Of a DNA stretch of 23,499 nucleotides, positions 1-9,636 are shown piece after piece. This stretch comes from Isotricha intestinalis (Eukaryota > Ciliophora > Litostomatea > Vestibuliferida > Isotrichidae): assembly GCA_023807065.1 (NCBI GenBank), contig JAJJLU010000052.1, forward strand, positions 1-23,499, given 5' to 3'. The position numbers and the translations under genes were made by a program. The notes under the pieces were generated by a model. It saw only the letters and a list, made by a program, of their open reading frames with translations. It did not search any database and was not told the DNA's origin. How positions within the stretch are numbered: the stretch's first letter is position 1; each line of letters starts with the position of its first letter.

Positions 1-19
1 CCCCAATCCCCAATCCCCA
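1..19. repeat. Left telomere, CCCCAAT heptamer repeat
   Basis: The window opens with two full CCCCAAT units and a partial CCCCA, then changes to ordinary AT-rich DNA. The C-rich strand runs 5' to 3' into the molecule, which is the polarity expected of a left telomere. The right end carries the complementary G-strand repeat. A G4-containing unit recalls ciliate telomeres such as GGGGTT and GGGGTTTT, but with an added A and a 7-nt period. Confidence 0.9.
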
Positions 20-443
20 TTCAACTTTTACAAAAGTTATTAATAATACTTTTTTAAATATTATTAGATAATTTATTTTTATTTATAAATATTTTTCCTT
101 AAAAAAACCAGACTCTTTTATTTTTGGAAAATTGAATTTCCAGCACAAACCGGTCTAGAGAAAAAAAAAAATTTAATGACCTTTTATTGTGGGTTTTACG
201 TAAGTATAATTTGGATCCTATATCCTGAGTTAATTATATATCTTATATTATATTCATTTTTATTGAAATTGATTTTGATTTATTTTCTCCATTAAAAATT
301 GAAGTTCCAAAATTTTGAATAATACTAAATAGATTCTCAAATTTTCTTATTTTTGGATAATTCTTTTATTTCTGTTTTCAAAATAAAGGTTTTTCTTTAT
401 AATTTTTAATTTCTTTTTTGAAATCATTCAAAGATTAAAAGAA
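20..443. other. Left subtelomeric non-coding DNA
   Basis: This AT-rich stretch joins the telomere to the first small ORF. I see no long open frame in it. A short patch near 138-165 (CCAGCACAAACCGGTCTAGA) is richer in G and C than its surroundings. No subtelomeric satellite is visible. Confidence 0.5.
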
Positions 444-638
444 ATGGAAAAAGAAGAAAAAAAATATATTGATGAAAAAAAATGTAGTAAATTATCTTTA
501 GGTTATTCACTTTATTATGGAGAAATGGAATTTGTAATTCCTAGAAATATAATTATTCCTTGTTCTCATAGAATTGAAAATTTAATTATTAACTCCCAAA
601 AAAATTATTTTAAATTCCAGTATTTTTTTAATATTTAA
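444..638 (+). CDS. Small hypothetical protein or gene remnant (64 aa)
   Basis: The ATG-initiated frame has A-rich sequence just before the start and ends in TAA. Its codons resemble those of the intact genes (GAA, AAA and TTA, with TGT for Cys). The product starts with a charged segment (MEKEEKKYIDEKK) followed by a mixed hydrophobic region with two Cys. No domain is recognised and no membrane segment or signal peptide is clear. After the TAA the same frame reads on for about 29 more codons with only one further stop, so this may be the surviving front part of a longer decayed gene. Its place next to other subtelomeric relics supports that. A chance ORF in AT-rich DNA is also possible. Confidence 0.3.
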   Translation: MEKEEKKYIDEKKCSKLSLGYSLYYGEMEFVIPRNIIIPCSHRIENLIINSQKNYFKFQYFFNI

Positions 639-849
639 AATTTGATAAATTAGTCAAATCAATCAATTAAAGAAAAAAATATTAGAAGTTTATTTAATGG
701 AAATTAATAAAACTAAAGGTTAATAAAATTTTATGTTAAAATAATTTTTATTTATTTATAACTGTAGAAAAGGAAATTTATAAAAATTTTTTTAAATTTC
801 TTCATTTAATAATTAACTGTAAATTAAAAAAATTCAATTAAAAATTTGT

Positions 850-1180
850 GGGTTAGAAAATTATATACTTTGATCTTCAGACATATCCCTTTATTAATGA
901 TATTATCTCCTTGTTTATATTTTTTCTTTTTTTTTTCAGAGAGAAATGGTTATTATTTGATTATAAGAAATTTTTCATTTATAATGAAATTAAAGAGGAA
1001 AATCTTAGATATATATTCTTCGTTTCCAAATATCTCTTTTTGAAGATTTGCACCAATTTCACCTCCAATATTTTCTTTTTTCCATTTTTCCCTAATATTC
1101 GTTTCATTAAATAATTTATCCATATAATTATCATCTTTTTCTTATCCAAATATATCATGATATAAACCATATTTTTATCT
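850..1180 (-). pseudogene. Decayed subtelomeric gene block, related to the right-end copy
   Basis: Two pieces match sequence near the right end in the same orientation. At about 850-900 the plus strand carries TACTTTGATCTTCAG and then ATTAATGATATTAT, as at 22617-22660. Read on the minus strand this gives a start resembling the esterase N-terminus (Met-x-Glu-Asp-Gln-Ser-Ile), but a TAA follows at once. At about 1015-1180 the minus strand reads GGEIGANLQ, then EIFGNEEY, preceded by KDDNYMDKLFNET. The right copy reads EGEIASNIQ and EDEDDNYHNKFFNKT. Stops and frame changes break the reading, so the block is non-functional. Overlapping small ORFs on both strands here are by-products. The parent family of the GEI(A/G)xN(L/I)Q protein is not recognised. 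Confidence 0.55.
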
Positions 1181-1956
1181 TTACAAGTTTTTTTGAAGGT
1201 TGGTTTTCCTTTTTATTTTAGGGTTTAATAAAATAAAATTAAATTATTTTCCTAATTTGAAATTAAAATCATAATTTTTTAAAAAATTAAATAGGATGAA
1301 TTTAAGGAAATTTTGATTAGTAGAAAGAGGAATATCCTATAGTTTAGATCACACTTTTATTATAGAGAAGGGAACTAGTTTAGACTAGGGTGAGAAGGGA
1401 GTAGAATATCCATTCTGGGATATTAGAGCTCCAAAATCTTTATTATTTATAAGTCATTGTTTTTTCCTATTGATATTCAGTAATAATAGATAACCTAATA
1501 ATATATTTTGAAATTATTGAATTCAATAAAAAATAGCTCGAAGATATCTAATTAGTATTTACTTATTTTTATTTTCATTTGAATTATTTATTATTGTTAT
1601 TCTACCTTTTATCAATTTGAAATTTTCTATCATTTTTTATCATTGCTATTCTTGATTAAACAAATAAAAATCATTTTTTGATAATTTCTATAATAAATAT
1701 AATTATTTTTGTTTATATATTTTTTGAAAGATATTGTTTAATATATTTCTTATACTCAATTCTAATAAACAAATATATATTATTTGATTTTTTAAAGTAT
1801 AATAAATTTAACAAAAAAAGGTAAACATCAGAAAAATAAAAAATTACTCTCATTAAATAATTTAATTATTCATTGTTTGATTTAGGGATTATTTTATTAT
1901 TTATTTTTTAAAATAATATTTTTTTATAATAATATTTAAAAAAAGTATTTTTATAA
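1181..1956. other. Intergenic region upstream of the first WD40 gene
   Basis: No intact gene is visible. The stretch contains the GC-richer patch described separately (1317-1490) and otherwise AT-rich DNA. The last 30 bases before the WD40 start are almost pure A/T. No promoter motif can be named with support. Confidence 0.4.
1317..1490 (+). other. GC-richer patch with a hairpin and an interrupted open frame
   Basis: This segment stands out from the background, especially at 1370-1435. It holds a 7-bp perfect hairpin, AATATCC then a 6-nt loop then GGATATT, at about 1405-1424, and a near-palindrome CTAGTTTAGACTAG just upstream. One plus-strand frame is open from 1317 to the TAA at 1491-1493 except for a single TAG at 1386, and reads in part GVEYPFWDIRAPK. 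It may be a decayed exon or part of a structured RNA. I recognise no known family in either reading. Confidence 0.3.
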
Positions 1957-3384
1957 ATGTTGGCAAATGAATCAATTACCTTATTAAATCCCAAAATAAT
2001 TCAGAAACAGTTTGAAAAATATATTATCACAATAATTCATAATATGGATGTAATCAATATTTCAATTGAACAAAATAATTCATATAAAATTTATGAATCT
2101 AACTATACTTTAAATTATCTTCATACTTTTGAATCATTATCTTCTAAATTTACAATCAATGAGATAATTAAATTTATTTGTTTATTAATTGACCAAAATA
2201 ATATTAAAATTAAAGAAAATAAAAATAATTTACAATTTATATTAATTTCAAATAATTTAGTTGAATTAACTTTAAAAAAGAAAAATATTACATCAAAAGA
2301 AATTATAGGAAAATTAATAAAAGAAATTGAATGTTTAAAAGAAGAAAATAAGAAATTAAAAGAATCTTTTGAAAATTTAAACAAAAGGATTGAAATAATT
2401 GAAAAAGAAAATAAAGAAACAAAAGAAAATAGAAATAAGAATGATAAAATAAATGATGACAATAAAAAAAATGATATTCAATTAACAAATTGTAATTTAA
2501 AAAATATTAATTCAATTAAACCAAATGATAAATATATTAACTCAGTATCAATTTTTCCCTCAGGAAATATAATTTCAGTTTCTTCAGATAAATCAATTAA
2601 AATTTTTAATATTCATTTCAATATTTTACAAGATATTCAAAATGCTCATGAAGATAGTATTACTTATGTTGAAATAAAAGATGAAGATAATTTTTTTACT
2701 TGTTCTTCAGATAAAAATATAAAATTATGGGTTAAAAATAAAAAAGAATTTCAAATTGATAAAATAATTAAAAATGCTCATGAAGATAAAATAAGAAAAT
2801 TAATTTATTGTTCAAATGAAAATTTAATTTCTTGTTCATGGGATAAAACAATTAAAATATGGAAAGAAAAAAATAATAATTTTCAAAATATTAAAACTTT
2901 AATTCATTCAAATGAAATATGTTCAATATTATTTTTAGAAGATAAAAATATTTTAATATCTTCTGGATTAGAAGGAACTAAATTTTGGGATTTAAATAAT
3001 TATGATGATATTAATTATTTTTTGTTCTTTAAAGAAACTTCTTGTATTTGGCATGAAGGGTTATGTAGACTTGATGAAGATAAAATTATTACTCAAGATA
3101 ATAAAACTTTTTCTTTAAAAATAATTTCAATAAAAAACAAAGAAATATTTAAAGAAATTGATTATTCATGTCAATGTTGGGGAATAAAATTAATAGAAAA
3201 TAAAGGGGTGTTTTTAGTTGGAGGAGAAAATAAATGTATAAAAATATATAGAAAAGATAATTATGAATGCATTCAGACTATTAAAAAGGCTCATAATAAA
3301 GTTATTAAAGGTTTTGTTGAATTATTAGATGGAACAATTGCATCTTATTCAAATGATAAGACTATTAAAATTTGGAGTTTTTAA
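1957..3384 (+). CDS. WD40-repeat protein with N-terminal coiled coil (475 aa)
   Basis: Residues 1-105 form a non-repeated N-terminal region. Residues about 108-165 are a Lys/Glu-rich coiled coil, and about 175-475 form a WD40 beta-propeller. Blade ends are plain: SVSSDKSIKIF, TCSSDKNIKLW, SCSWDKTIKIW, SSGLEGTKFW, GGENKCIKIY and SYSNDKTIKIW, with AH(E/N) pairs opening several blades, giving about six or seven blades. WD40 propellers are protein-protein scaffolds, so a scaffold or adaptor role, possibly dimerised through the coiled coil, is likely; the partners are unknown. There is no signal peptide or membrane segment. The ATG at 1957 is the first in frame after an AT-rich leader, and the gene ends in TAA. 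It faces a shorter paralog (3707-4609) tail to tail. Confidence 0.88.
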   Translation: MLANESITLLNPKIIQKQFEKYIITIIHNMDVINISIEQNNSYKIYESNYTLNYLHTFESLSSKFTINEIIKFICLLIDQNNIKIKENKNNLQFILISNNLVELTLKKKNITSKEIIGKLIKEIECLKEENKKLKESFENLNKRIEIIEKENKETKENRNKNDKINDDNKKNDIQLTNCNLKNINSIKPNDKYINSVSIFPSGNIISVSSDKSIKIFNIHFNILQDIQNAHEDSITYVEIKDEDNFFTCSSDKNIKLWVKNKKEFQIDKIIKNAHEDKIRKLIYCSNENLISCSWDKTIKIWKEKNNNFQNIKTLIHSNEICSILFLEDKNILISSGLEGTKFWDLNNYDDINYFLFFKETSCIWHEGLCRLDEDKIITQDNKTFSLKIISIKNKEIFKEIDYSCQCWGIKLIENKGVFLVGGENKCIKIYRKDNYECIQTIKKAHNKVIKGFVELLDGTIASYSNDKTIKIWSF

Positions 3385-3706
3385 AAATTAAAATGTTTTT
3401 ACAAACCGAACAGATTTTATTAAATTTTGTTTTTTTTACAATATTTATATATATTTACATTGGATTTTGAAAATATTTAAAAAATTCTTATTATAAAACA
3501 ATCCTTATCTTAAATTTTATAATAATTAAATAAACAAAATAAAAAAAACAATTATTAAAAAGAAATAATTTTAATATAACAAAAAAGTTAAATAAAAAAA
3601 TAAATTTGCATAAAAAAGCAATTATGCGCTTTTTGATTTTTCATATAAACTTTAATTTTTTACAATTAAATCTATAAATAATTATATTATTTATTATGAT
3701 ATAAAA
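3385..3706. other. Intergenic gap between convergent WD40 genes
   Basis: This 322-bp AT-rich gap separates the two 3' ends and must contain both 3' untranslated regions. No ORF or strong hairpin is visible. A short GC-containing sequence lies near 3607-3630 (GCATAAAAAAGCAATTATGC), which could pair through GCATAA with TTATGC. Confidence 0.4.
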
Positions 3707-4609
3707 TTAATATGACCAAATTTTAATGGTTTCATCAATTGAATATGATGCAATATATCCATTTTTTAAATAAATAATTCCATTCACAAATTTATCATGA
3801 ACATCATTTATATTTTGAAGACAATTATATGAATCTTTACTGTATATTCTTATATTTCTATTTCCAATACCTAAAAAAATATTGTGATACTTTATAAAAT
3901 ATACTCCCCAACAATCAATTATGTTGTTAATTTTTTTAATGATTTTTTTCTCTAAAATTGAAATGATACTTATTATATGAAATCCTCCAATAATTATTTT
4001 ATATTCATCTAATCTACAAATAGAATTTCCTGAATAAAAACATTCAGTATTTTCTATAGAAAAAATATATTCGTTATTATTTATATTCCAAAAAAAAGTT
4101 CCTTTATGCCCTGAAGTCACTAAAAAATTTTTATCTTCTAATAATAAAATTGATGTTATAAATGAAGAATGAATTATAATAGATTTAATTTGACATTTAT
4201 GATCATTGACTTCTTCCCAAATTTTAATTTTCTTATCATCTGAACATGAAATAAAGTCTCCATTTGAATAATATATTAATTTAGTTATTTTATCATCATG
4301 AGCATTTATTATGTTTTTATTTAATATAAAAATATTTTCTTTATATATCCAAATTTTTATATTTCTATCTAAAGAACAAGTTAAAAAATTATTTTCATCC
4401 TTAACACATACATAATTAATCCAAAATTCATGAGCTTCGTTAATAATTTGAATTAGATTGAAATTAATATCCCATATTTTAATTGATTTATCCATAGACA
4501 CTGATATTAATTTACCTGAGGGAAAAGATGACATTGAACGAATTCCATCATTATGAGCTCGAAAAGTTTTTATAACTTTTAAACTTGAATTTTCAATGTT
4601 ATTCTTCAT
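3707..4609 (-). CDS. Short WD40-repeat protein, paralog of the neighbouring gene (300 aa)
   Basis: The protein is almost wholly a WD40 propeller. Blade ends include SVSMDKSIKIWDI, TCSLDRNIKIW, SCSDDKKIKIWEE, TSGHKGTFFWNI and SYSIDETIKIWSY. It aligns end to end with residues about 175-475 of the protein at 1957-3384: FPSGKLISVS against FPSGNIISVS, RLDEYKII against RLDEDKII, and CWGVYFIKYHN against CWGIKLIENKG. It lacks that protein's N-terminal region and coiled coil. A cytosolic scaffold role is inferred from the fold. The two genes form an inverted, tail-to-tail pair, which suggests an inverted duplication followed by loss or gain of the 5' half. The start is the only ATG upstream of the first blade. 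The stop is TAA. Confidence 0.87.
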   Translation of the reverse strand: MKNNIENSSLKVIKTFRAHNDGIRSMSSFPSGKLISVSMDKSIKIWDINFNLIQIINEAHEFWINYVCVKDENNFLTCSLDRNIKIWIYKENIFILNKNIINAHDDKITKLIYYSNGDFISCSDDKKIKIWEEVNDHKCQIKSIIIHSSFITSILLLEDKNFLVTSGHKGTFFWNINNNEYIFSIENTECFYSGNSICRLDEYKIIIGGFHIISIISILEKKIIKKINNIIDCWGVYFIKYHNIFLGIGNRNIRIYSKDSYNCLQNINDVHDKFVNGIIYLKNGYIASYSIDETIKIWSY

Positions 4610-4785
4610 AAAAAATTATTTGTTTTTTTTTTAATTGATAAATAAAATGGTATATTTTTATCTGTTTTATAATCTTATTATTTTTTTATCCTTTTTATAA
4701 CTATAAAATTTTATTTTAATTGAAAAATTAACTGATCTATCAAAATTAAAAGTAAATCAAAATTAATAAAAAAAGAAAAGAGAAA

Positions 4786-4887
4786 ATGAATTTATTTCAA
4801 ATTATAGATGAAGAAATATTCAATTTTTATGTAAATAATAACAACTCTAAAGAAGATATTAAGATATTATTATTTAGAGAAATATAA
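4786..4887 (+). CDS. Possible mini-ORF or first-exon remnant (33 aa)
   Basis: An ATG in A-rich context opens a 33-residue frame beginning MNLFQIIDEEIFNFY and ending in TAA. Its codon choice looks like the true genes, and it sits about 180 bp upstream of the start of the minus-strand WD40 gene. No domain is recognisable at this length and no clear 5' splice site follows, so it may be a leftover 5' end of a lost gene or chance. Confidence 0.2.
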   Translation: MNLFQIIDEEIFNFYVNNNNSKEDIKILLFREI

Positions 4888-5474
4888 AATATCCCAAATT
4901 TCCAATCTCTAAAATAAATTTAAAACAAAATCTATATGTTTTTATTAAAAATTCATAAAGCCCATTAACTTTTTTTTTATTTTTTTTCTTTTATAATTAA
5001 ATTCTGTAAAACCTGGGGTCATCCGTCATACATTGTTCCATAAAAAAATCAAACAATAACATATATTTGATCATGTAAATATGTAGATTTTTTATATGAT
5101 AGGAAAAAAAATAAGAAATCATTTATATTTATATTTATCTGTCCTTTTCAAGTAAGAAAGGTAAGCTCTATCTCAGAATTATTTTTTTTTACAATTATCT
5201 TCAATAATAGTTGAACTTCTATACTTTGTCCATTACTTTTATATTATTATTTGATTTATTGTCTCAAATCCCAAAATCATAATATTTTTAGGAAATTTAA
5301 AATATTTAAAAAAATAATTTATTTATTATTTTTAAATATTTTCTTCCTCTTTATTTAGAATATTATCAACTATAAGACATTAAATTGATATTATTTAAGT
5401 ATCATCATTTATATAATTAAATAAATTATCTCTTTTATACTTTTTCTAATAAAAATATATTATATGATTACTCA

Positions 5475-5890
5475 TTTGAAAATTATGAAAACTATTTCAA
5501 AAATATAAACTTTTCTATAATTTAGCGTTAAATAAAAAAAATTCTTTTGTTTTCTTGATATTTTATCTCTAAAAAAGAAATATATAATTTCATAATATTC
5601 TCTATTCATTCAATAACAATCTTTTTTATGATAATATTTCATAAACTCAAAGAAAATAAATCTATTTATTGAAACTATAAAATTAATTATTATTTCTTTT
5701 TTTTTATAACATTTATGAGAACAGAAAATTCATTATTTAAATCTTTTTCTATCAATGACTTTACTATTCTTGGTTTATTTGTTTAAATATACTTTCATTC
5801 TAAGCTTTTCTTTTGGAACATCGTTTATCTCATAAAATATTTTTTCATTTAATAATAAATTATTTTTATGAAATAAAAAAAATTGGTTTA
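5475..5890 (-). pseudogene. Coding-like debris of an unrecognised gene
   Basis: On the minus strand, from about 5890 downwards, one frame reads through LLLNEKIFYEINDVPKEKL before a stop. After a frame change it continues as NNEFSVLINVI, then a further open stretch rich in Phe and Tyr with a single TGA (MNREYYEIIYFFF follows it). These pieces keep the amino-acid mix of the real genes but are broken by stops and frame changes. I do not recognise the family. AT-rich DNA yields chance ORFs, so this is a weak call. Confidence 0.25.
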
Positions 5891-6776
5891 AGACATTAAT
5901 TTTTTAAATTCAATTGTTTATTCTTTCATCAATGTTATTATTAAATAAATTAAACTTTAAAACTAATAAAAATTTTGAAAGAAAAAATTACAAAAAAAAT
6001 AGTAACATAAGTATTTAATTGATTTAATGATGAAGAAGAATAAAAAAGGATTATAAACAACTTATAATTTTTTAATTGAAATTTTTTGAATTTAAAAGTT
6101 AATTTTTAAATGAAGAAATTTAAAACAATTTTTATAAATTTATTTTATTTACACTTATAAATAAATAATTATTTTTTTAGAAATCAATTTTTTTTATTTT
6201 TATTAATTTCTACCTAATAAATTGCCAGTTTTTTTTAATTGATTAATTTTTCTGATTGTTCAAAATTTTTTATTTTTGAAAATTATAGTTGAATATTTTT
6301 TCATTCTTTCACTTCTTGATATTTATCAGTAGAAAATAATAATTTATTTATTCTTTTTATTTTCTTCTTTAATGTTTTAATTTTAGGGAATTAACTTTTT
6401 AATTTAGAATTTAATTATTTATTGAAGTAATTATTTTTATTTGAATGTTTAACATATAGTCATTATTTTTTGCTTTTAAATGTTAATATTTAATAAATTT
6501 TTATTTTTATTTGAATTAAATTAAACTAATGGAAAAGAAAATTATTAATTAATCCTTAAATTTAAATATTAAATAAAAACAATTTATATAATGAAAAATT
6601 TAATATTTAATTTGTTATTTAATTCTTTTTTTTATTTTATTTTGATTGACTTTTTTATTTATAAATTGAATTTATTGAACAATTTTTTAAATATGAAAAA
6701 TAAAAAAAAATTAAAAAGAAATATTATTTTTCTCAAAATATTAAATGAAATAATAATTCTTTTTTAATTTTAAATT

Positions 6777-6922
6777 GTTTCTTTCAGTTTTTATATTTAA
6801 ACTCTGATAAGTAAAATAAAAAATTGTTTGTCCATCATACACAAAAAATGTTTCTTTCCTGTTTCTGTGTTTAGACTCTGATAAGTAAAATAAAAAACTA
6901 TTTGTCCATCATAAACAAAAAA
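6777..6922 (+). repeat. 73-bp imperfect tandem duplication upstream of the CAP gene
   Basis: Two adjacent copies, about 6777-6849 and 6850-6922, share GTTTCTTTC, then ACTCTGATAAGTAAAATAAA, then TTTGTCCATCATA and ACAAAAAAT. They differ at a handful of positions, mostly in the first third. The pair lies about 235-380 bp before the CAP-protein start. It could be a duplicated promoter or regulatory element, but nothing in the sequence proves function. Confidence 0.85.
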
Positions 6923-7155
6923 TAACGGCTATAAATAAATATCAATTAAATAGAAAAAGTGTCCTTTATTTGATTTGAAATGTCTTTCTCTGAAATAGAT
7001 TCTTTTATATTTAATTTAATTAACTTAGAGTTCAAAACAAATCAATATTTTTTTTATTTCCTTTGTTTTTAAAAGTGTATTTTTATTAAATTTATTCAAT
7101 ATTAAAAACTATTTCTTCTAATATAAAAATGTGAAAATTTATTGGAATTTAAAAA

Positions 7156-8430
7156 ATGGGATGTGGTGGGAGTAAATCAGTAAAAGAAAAAGATAATAAT
7201 CAACCTTCTACTAATAGTGCACAAGTAAAAACTAATCAAAAAATAGAAAATAAAGAACAAGAACAGCAAATACAAAATAATCAACAAGTTCAAGAAACAC
7301 AAAATAAGGAAAATAATCAACAATTAGAAAATAAGCAAGAATTAGAAAATAAGCAACAAATACAAAATAATCAAGAATCAAAAAAAGAACCAACAATAAA
7401 CAAAGAATTATTAAAAGATGAAAATATAGAACTTTTAAAGTTTACTTCAAATTCTTTAGATTTCAAAAAATTGCAATTAATGGAATTAGCAGAACACAAT
7501 TATTTAAGAAGTTTACATAATGCTCCTCCATTAATATTGAATGAAGAATTAAATGAAATGGCACAAAAATATGCAGAAACAATTGCAAAAAAAAAAGTAT
7601 TACAACATAGTAGTCATAGAGAATTAAAAGGAAAAAAAGGTGAATGGGTAGGAGAAAATTTATTTTATTCAAGTTCTTCTGGCCAATTAGAATATCCAGG
7701 TGGAGATATGAGTAAAGCATGGTATGATGAAATTCATGATTATAATTTTAAAACTGGAAAACCCAAAAAAAGTGGTGATGTAGTTGGACATTTTACTCAA
7801 TTAGTTTGGAAAGACTCAAAAGAAGTTGGTTTTGGGATTGCATTTAATGGAAATGTATGTTTTGGTGTTGCTAATTATTATCCTGGAGGAAATTTTAATA
7901 ACTTAGAATTAGAACAAGTAGGTAATTTAATTGAAGTTCAAAGTAAAAGTTGTAAAGATTTATTTCAACTTGAATCTGTTCTAAAAAGAGAATTGGATGT
8001 TATTAATGAATATAGAAAAATGCATCAAGTTGATTCATTAGAATTGGATAGGACATTATGTAATAAGGCTACGAGTCATGCTGAATATATGGGCAAAACT
8101 GGAAATTTTCAAGTTTATGAAGAAAATGGGAAATGGGAAAATTGGACAAATTGGACTAAAATGAATTTAATAAGAGGAGCTGTTTATAAAGGAGGAGAAG
8201 GTGTTAAAAAATGGTATAAATTATTAAAAGATTATGATTTTAATAATAAAAGTGCTAAAGATAAAACTAGAAGTTTTTATATTAATATGGGAGTTTCTTT
8301 GATTTGGAAAAGATTTACTAAAGTTGGATTTGGATATTATTTTAAAGAAGATAATTTATTTATTTGTGCTTTGTTTGATGGACTTGTTACCAGCCCCCAA
8401 AATAATTATGTTTTTCCTCCTATTTGTTAA
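7156..8430 (+). CDS. Lipid-anchored protein with two CAP/SCP domains (424 aa)
   Basis: The protein starts MGCGGSK, a classic N-myristoylation signal with an adjacent palmitoylatable Cys3, and has no signal peptide, so the inner face of a membrane is the likely site. Residues about 14-80 are a Gln/Asn/Glu/Lys low-complexity linker with repeated LENK and IQNNQ units. Residues about 103-247 form a CAP domain: His114 and His121, GENLF at 166-170, the signature GHFTQLVWK at 211-219, and ANYYPGGNF at 239-247. Residues about 274-412 repeat the same plan in decayed form (INEYRKMH, then VKKWYKLLKDYDF matching MSKAWYDEIHDYNF, then NMGVSLIWK in place of the signature). The layout recalls GLIPR2/GAPR-1, a myristoylated CAP protein of Golgi membranes, but with a second domain and a long linker. 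The second domain has lost the signature His and probably serves a structural or dimerising role (inference). Upstream lies a tandem duplication. Confidence 0.9.
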   Translation: MGCGGSKSVKEKDNNQPSTNSAQVKTNQKIENKEQEQQIQNNQQVQETQNKENNQQLENKQELENKQQIQNNQESKKEPTINKELLKDENIELLKFTSNSLDFKKLQLMELAEHNYLRSLHNAPPLILNEELNEMAQKYAETIAKKKVLQHSSHRELKGKKGEWVGENLFYSSSSGQLEYPGGDMSKAWYDEIHDYNFKTGKPKKSGDVVGHFTQLVWKDSKEVGFGIAFNGNVCFGVANYYPGGNFNNLELEQVGNLIEVQSKSCKDLFQLESVLKRELDVINEYRKMHQVDSLELDRTLCNKATSHAEYMGKTGNFQVYEENGKWENWTNWTKMNLIRGAVYKGGEGVKKWYKLLKDYDFNNKSAKDKTRSFYINMGVSLIWKRFTKVGFGYYFKEDNLFICALFDGLVTSPQNNYVFPPIC

Positions 8431-9636
8431 TATTAATTTTTTTAATCAAAATTTTTAAAATCAAATAAATTATTTGAAACTTAAAAATTGTTTATAAATT
8501 TTCTTAAAGAAAGTATTATTTGAATGACTTAAAATATTTGATTATTTATTTTTAAAGTTATTATTGTATTTCCATGATATTTCTCATTCTTTCATAATTT
8601 GAAAAAAAATATAATGTTCATGTAATTATTTTTAAAGAAAAATATTCAAATTTATCCTTGAATTGGAATTCAATCTTTTAAAAAATTGTTAATGTCAGAA
8701 AATCAAAAAAATAATAAACATCAAATATAAAAAGATTAAAGAAATTAAATTATAAAAGGAATTAACAAATATCATATAAGTGTTATTAATTTAAAATTAT
8801 TTAATAATATTTAGATAATACAATTATAAAAAAATTTTGAAAAAAAGTTGAATAATACAGTTTTTTAAAAATACGGAGAGCATTAATTGTTTTTCCCAAC
8901 TTTTTTTTCAACTTCCCACTCATCCTTTATTATACTAAATTTATTTAATATTTCTTAAAATTATAAAAAAATAAGAGAAAAATAATTAATCATAATATTT
9001 AAACATTATATAATATTCATACTCTAATATATAAATATGGTTTAATCTAAAAAATTAGATTTTAATGTTTAATTTTTGTTCATCCATATTATTTTTAAAT
9101 TAAAAAGAAAAAAAATAAATTGAAAAAATAAAAAAAAAAAACTTAAAATTTTAAAAATTTGAATATTAAAAATTAAGGAACTATTATTGAATTAGAAGAT
9201 GACACATTTAAAAAAATAATCATATTCCATCCACTTAGTGAACGTGCCTCTTAAAATAATACAACAATTTATATTTTGAAGATAATTACATTCAATTTAG
9301 ATTCCTAAATTTCATATATATTATTTTGATGAATTCATTTATTTGATTGAATCTATAATATTGATAAATATTTAAGATTATTTCTTTTTAAATTCATTAA
9401 TATAAAAAATAAGAGTGTCTAAATTTATTTTTCTAAAGATAATAAGTAATAATAGTTTTGTATTTATTTTGGGAATTTAAATCATTCATTTATATTTTAA
9501 AATTTCTTAATCATTTTGAAAATATTATTTGGATAAAATATTTATTTTCTTATAATTCAATAATAATACTAATTTTTAAATATTTATTATTTTAATAATA
9601 CTCTTATATATAAATTGTTATAATGATAATTTATTT
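8431..9636. other. Intergenic region between convergent CAP and PAS-protein genes
   Basis: About 1.2 kb of AT-rich DNA holds both 3' ends. One short plus-strand frame at about 9178-9255 reads GTIIELEDDTFKKIIIFHPL before a TAA and uses unusually codon-like sequence, so it may be the tail of a lost gene. A GC-containing spot lies at about 8871-8930. No intact gene or RNA gene is visible. Confidence 0.4.

Larger units (their letters stand above)
4610..7155. other. Large gene-poor region
   Basis: About 2.5 kb lies between the divergently transcribed WD40 and CAP genes. No intact gene longer than 60 codons is present. It contains a 33-codon ORF (4786-4887), coding-like debris on the minus strand (about 5475-5890), a GC-richer spot near 5011-5040 (CTGGGGTCATCCGTCATACA), and a 73-bp tandem duplication (6777-6922). 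The rest is very AT-rich, with long A and T runs. Confidence 0.5.

Noticed and set aside
846..1170. Three overlapping ORFs of 63-67 codons on both strands
   Set aside because: They overlap the decayed subtelomeric block in the wrong frames and consist largely of Phe/Ile/Lys runs from A and T tracts.
2121..2488. Minus-strand ORFs rich in Ser, Phe and Leu inside the first WD40 gene
   Set aside because: They are antisense shadows of the Lys/Glu/Asn-rich coiled-coil coding sequence.
3905..3920. CCCCAACAATC as a possible telomerase RNA template or internal telomere repeat
   Set aside because: It lies inside the WD40 coding sequence and does not match the CCCCAAT repeat; no true internal telomere repeat was found.
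7463..7720. 85-codon minus-strand ORF inside the CAP gene
   Set aside because: Antisense to a clearly conserved CAP domain; no motif of its own.
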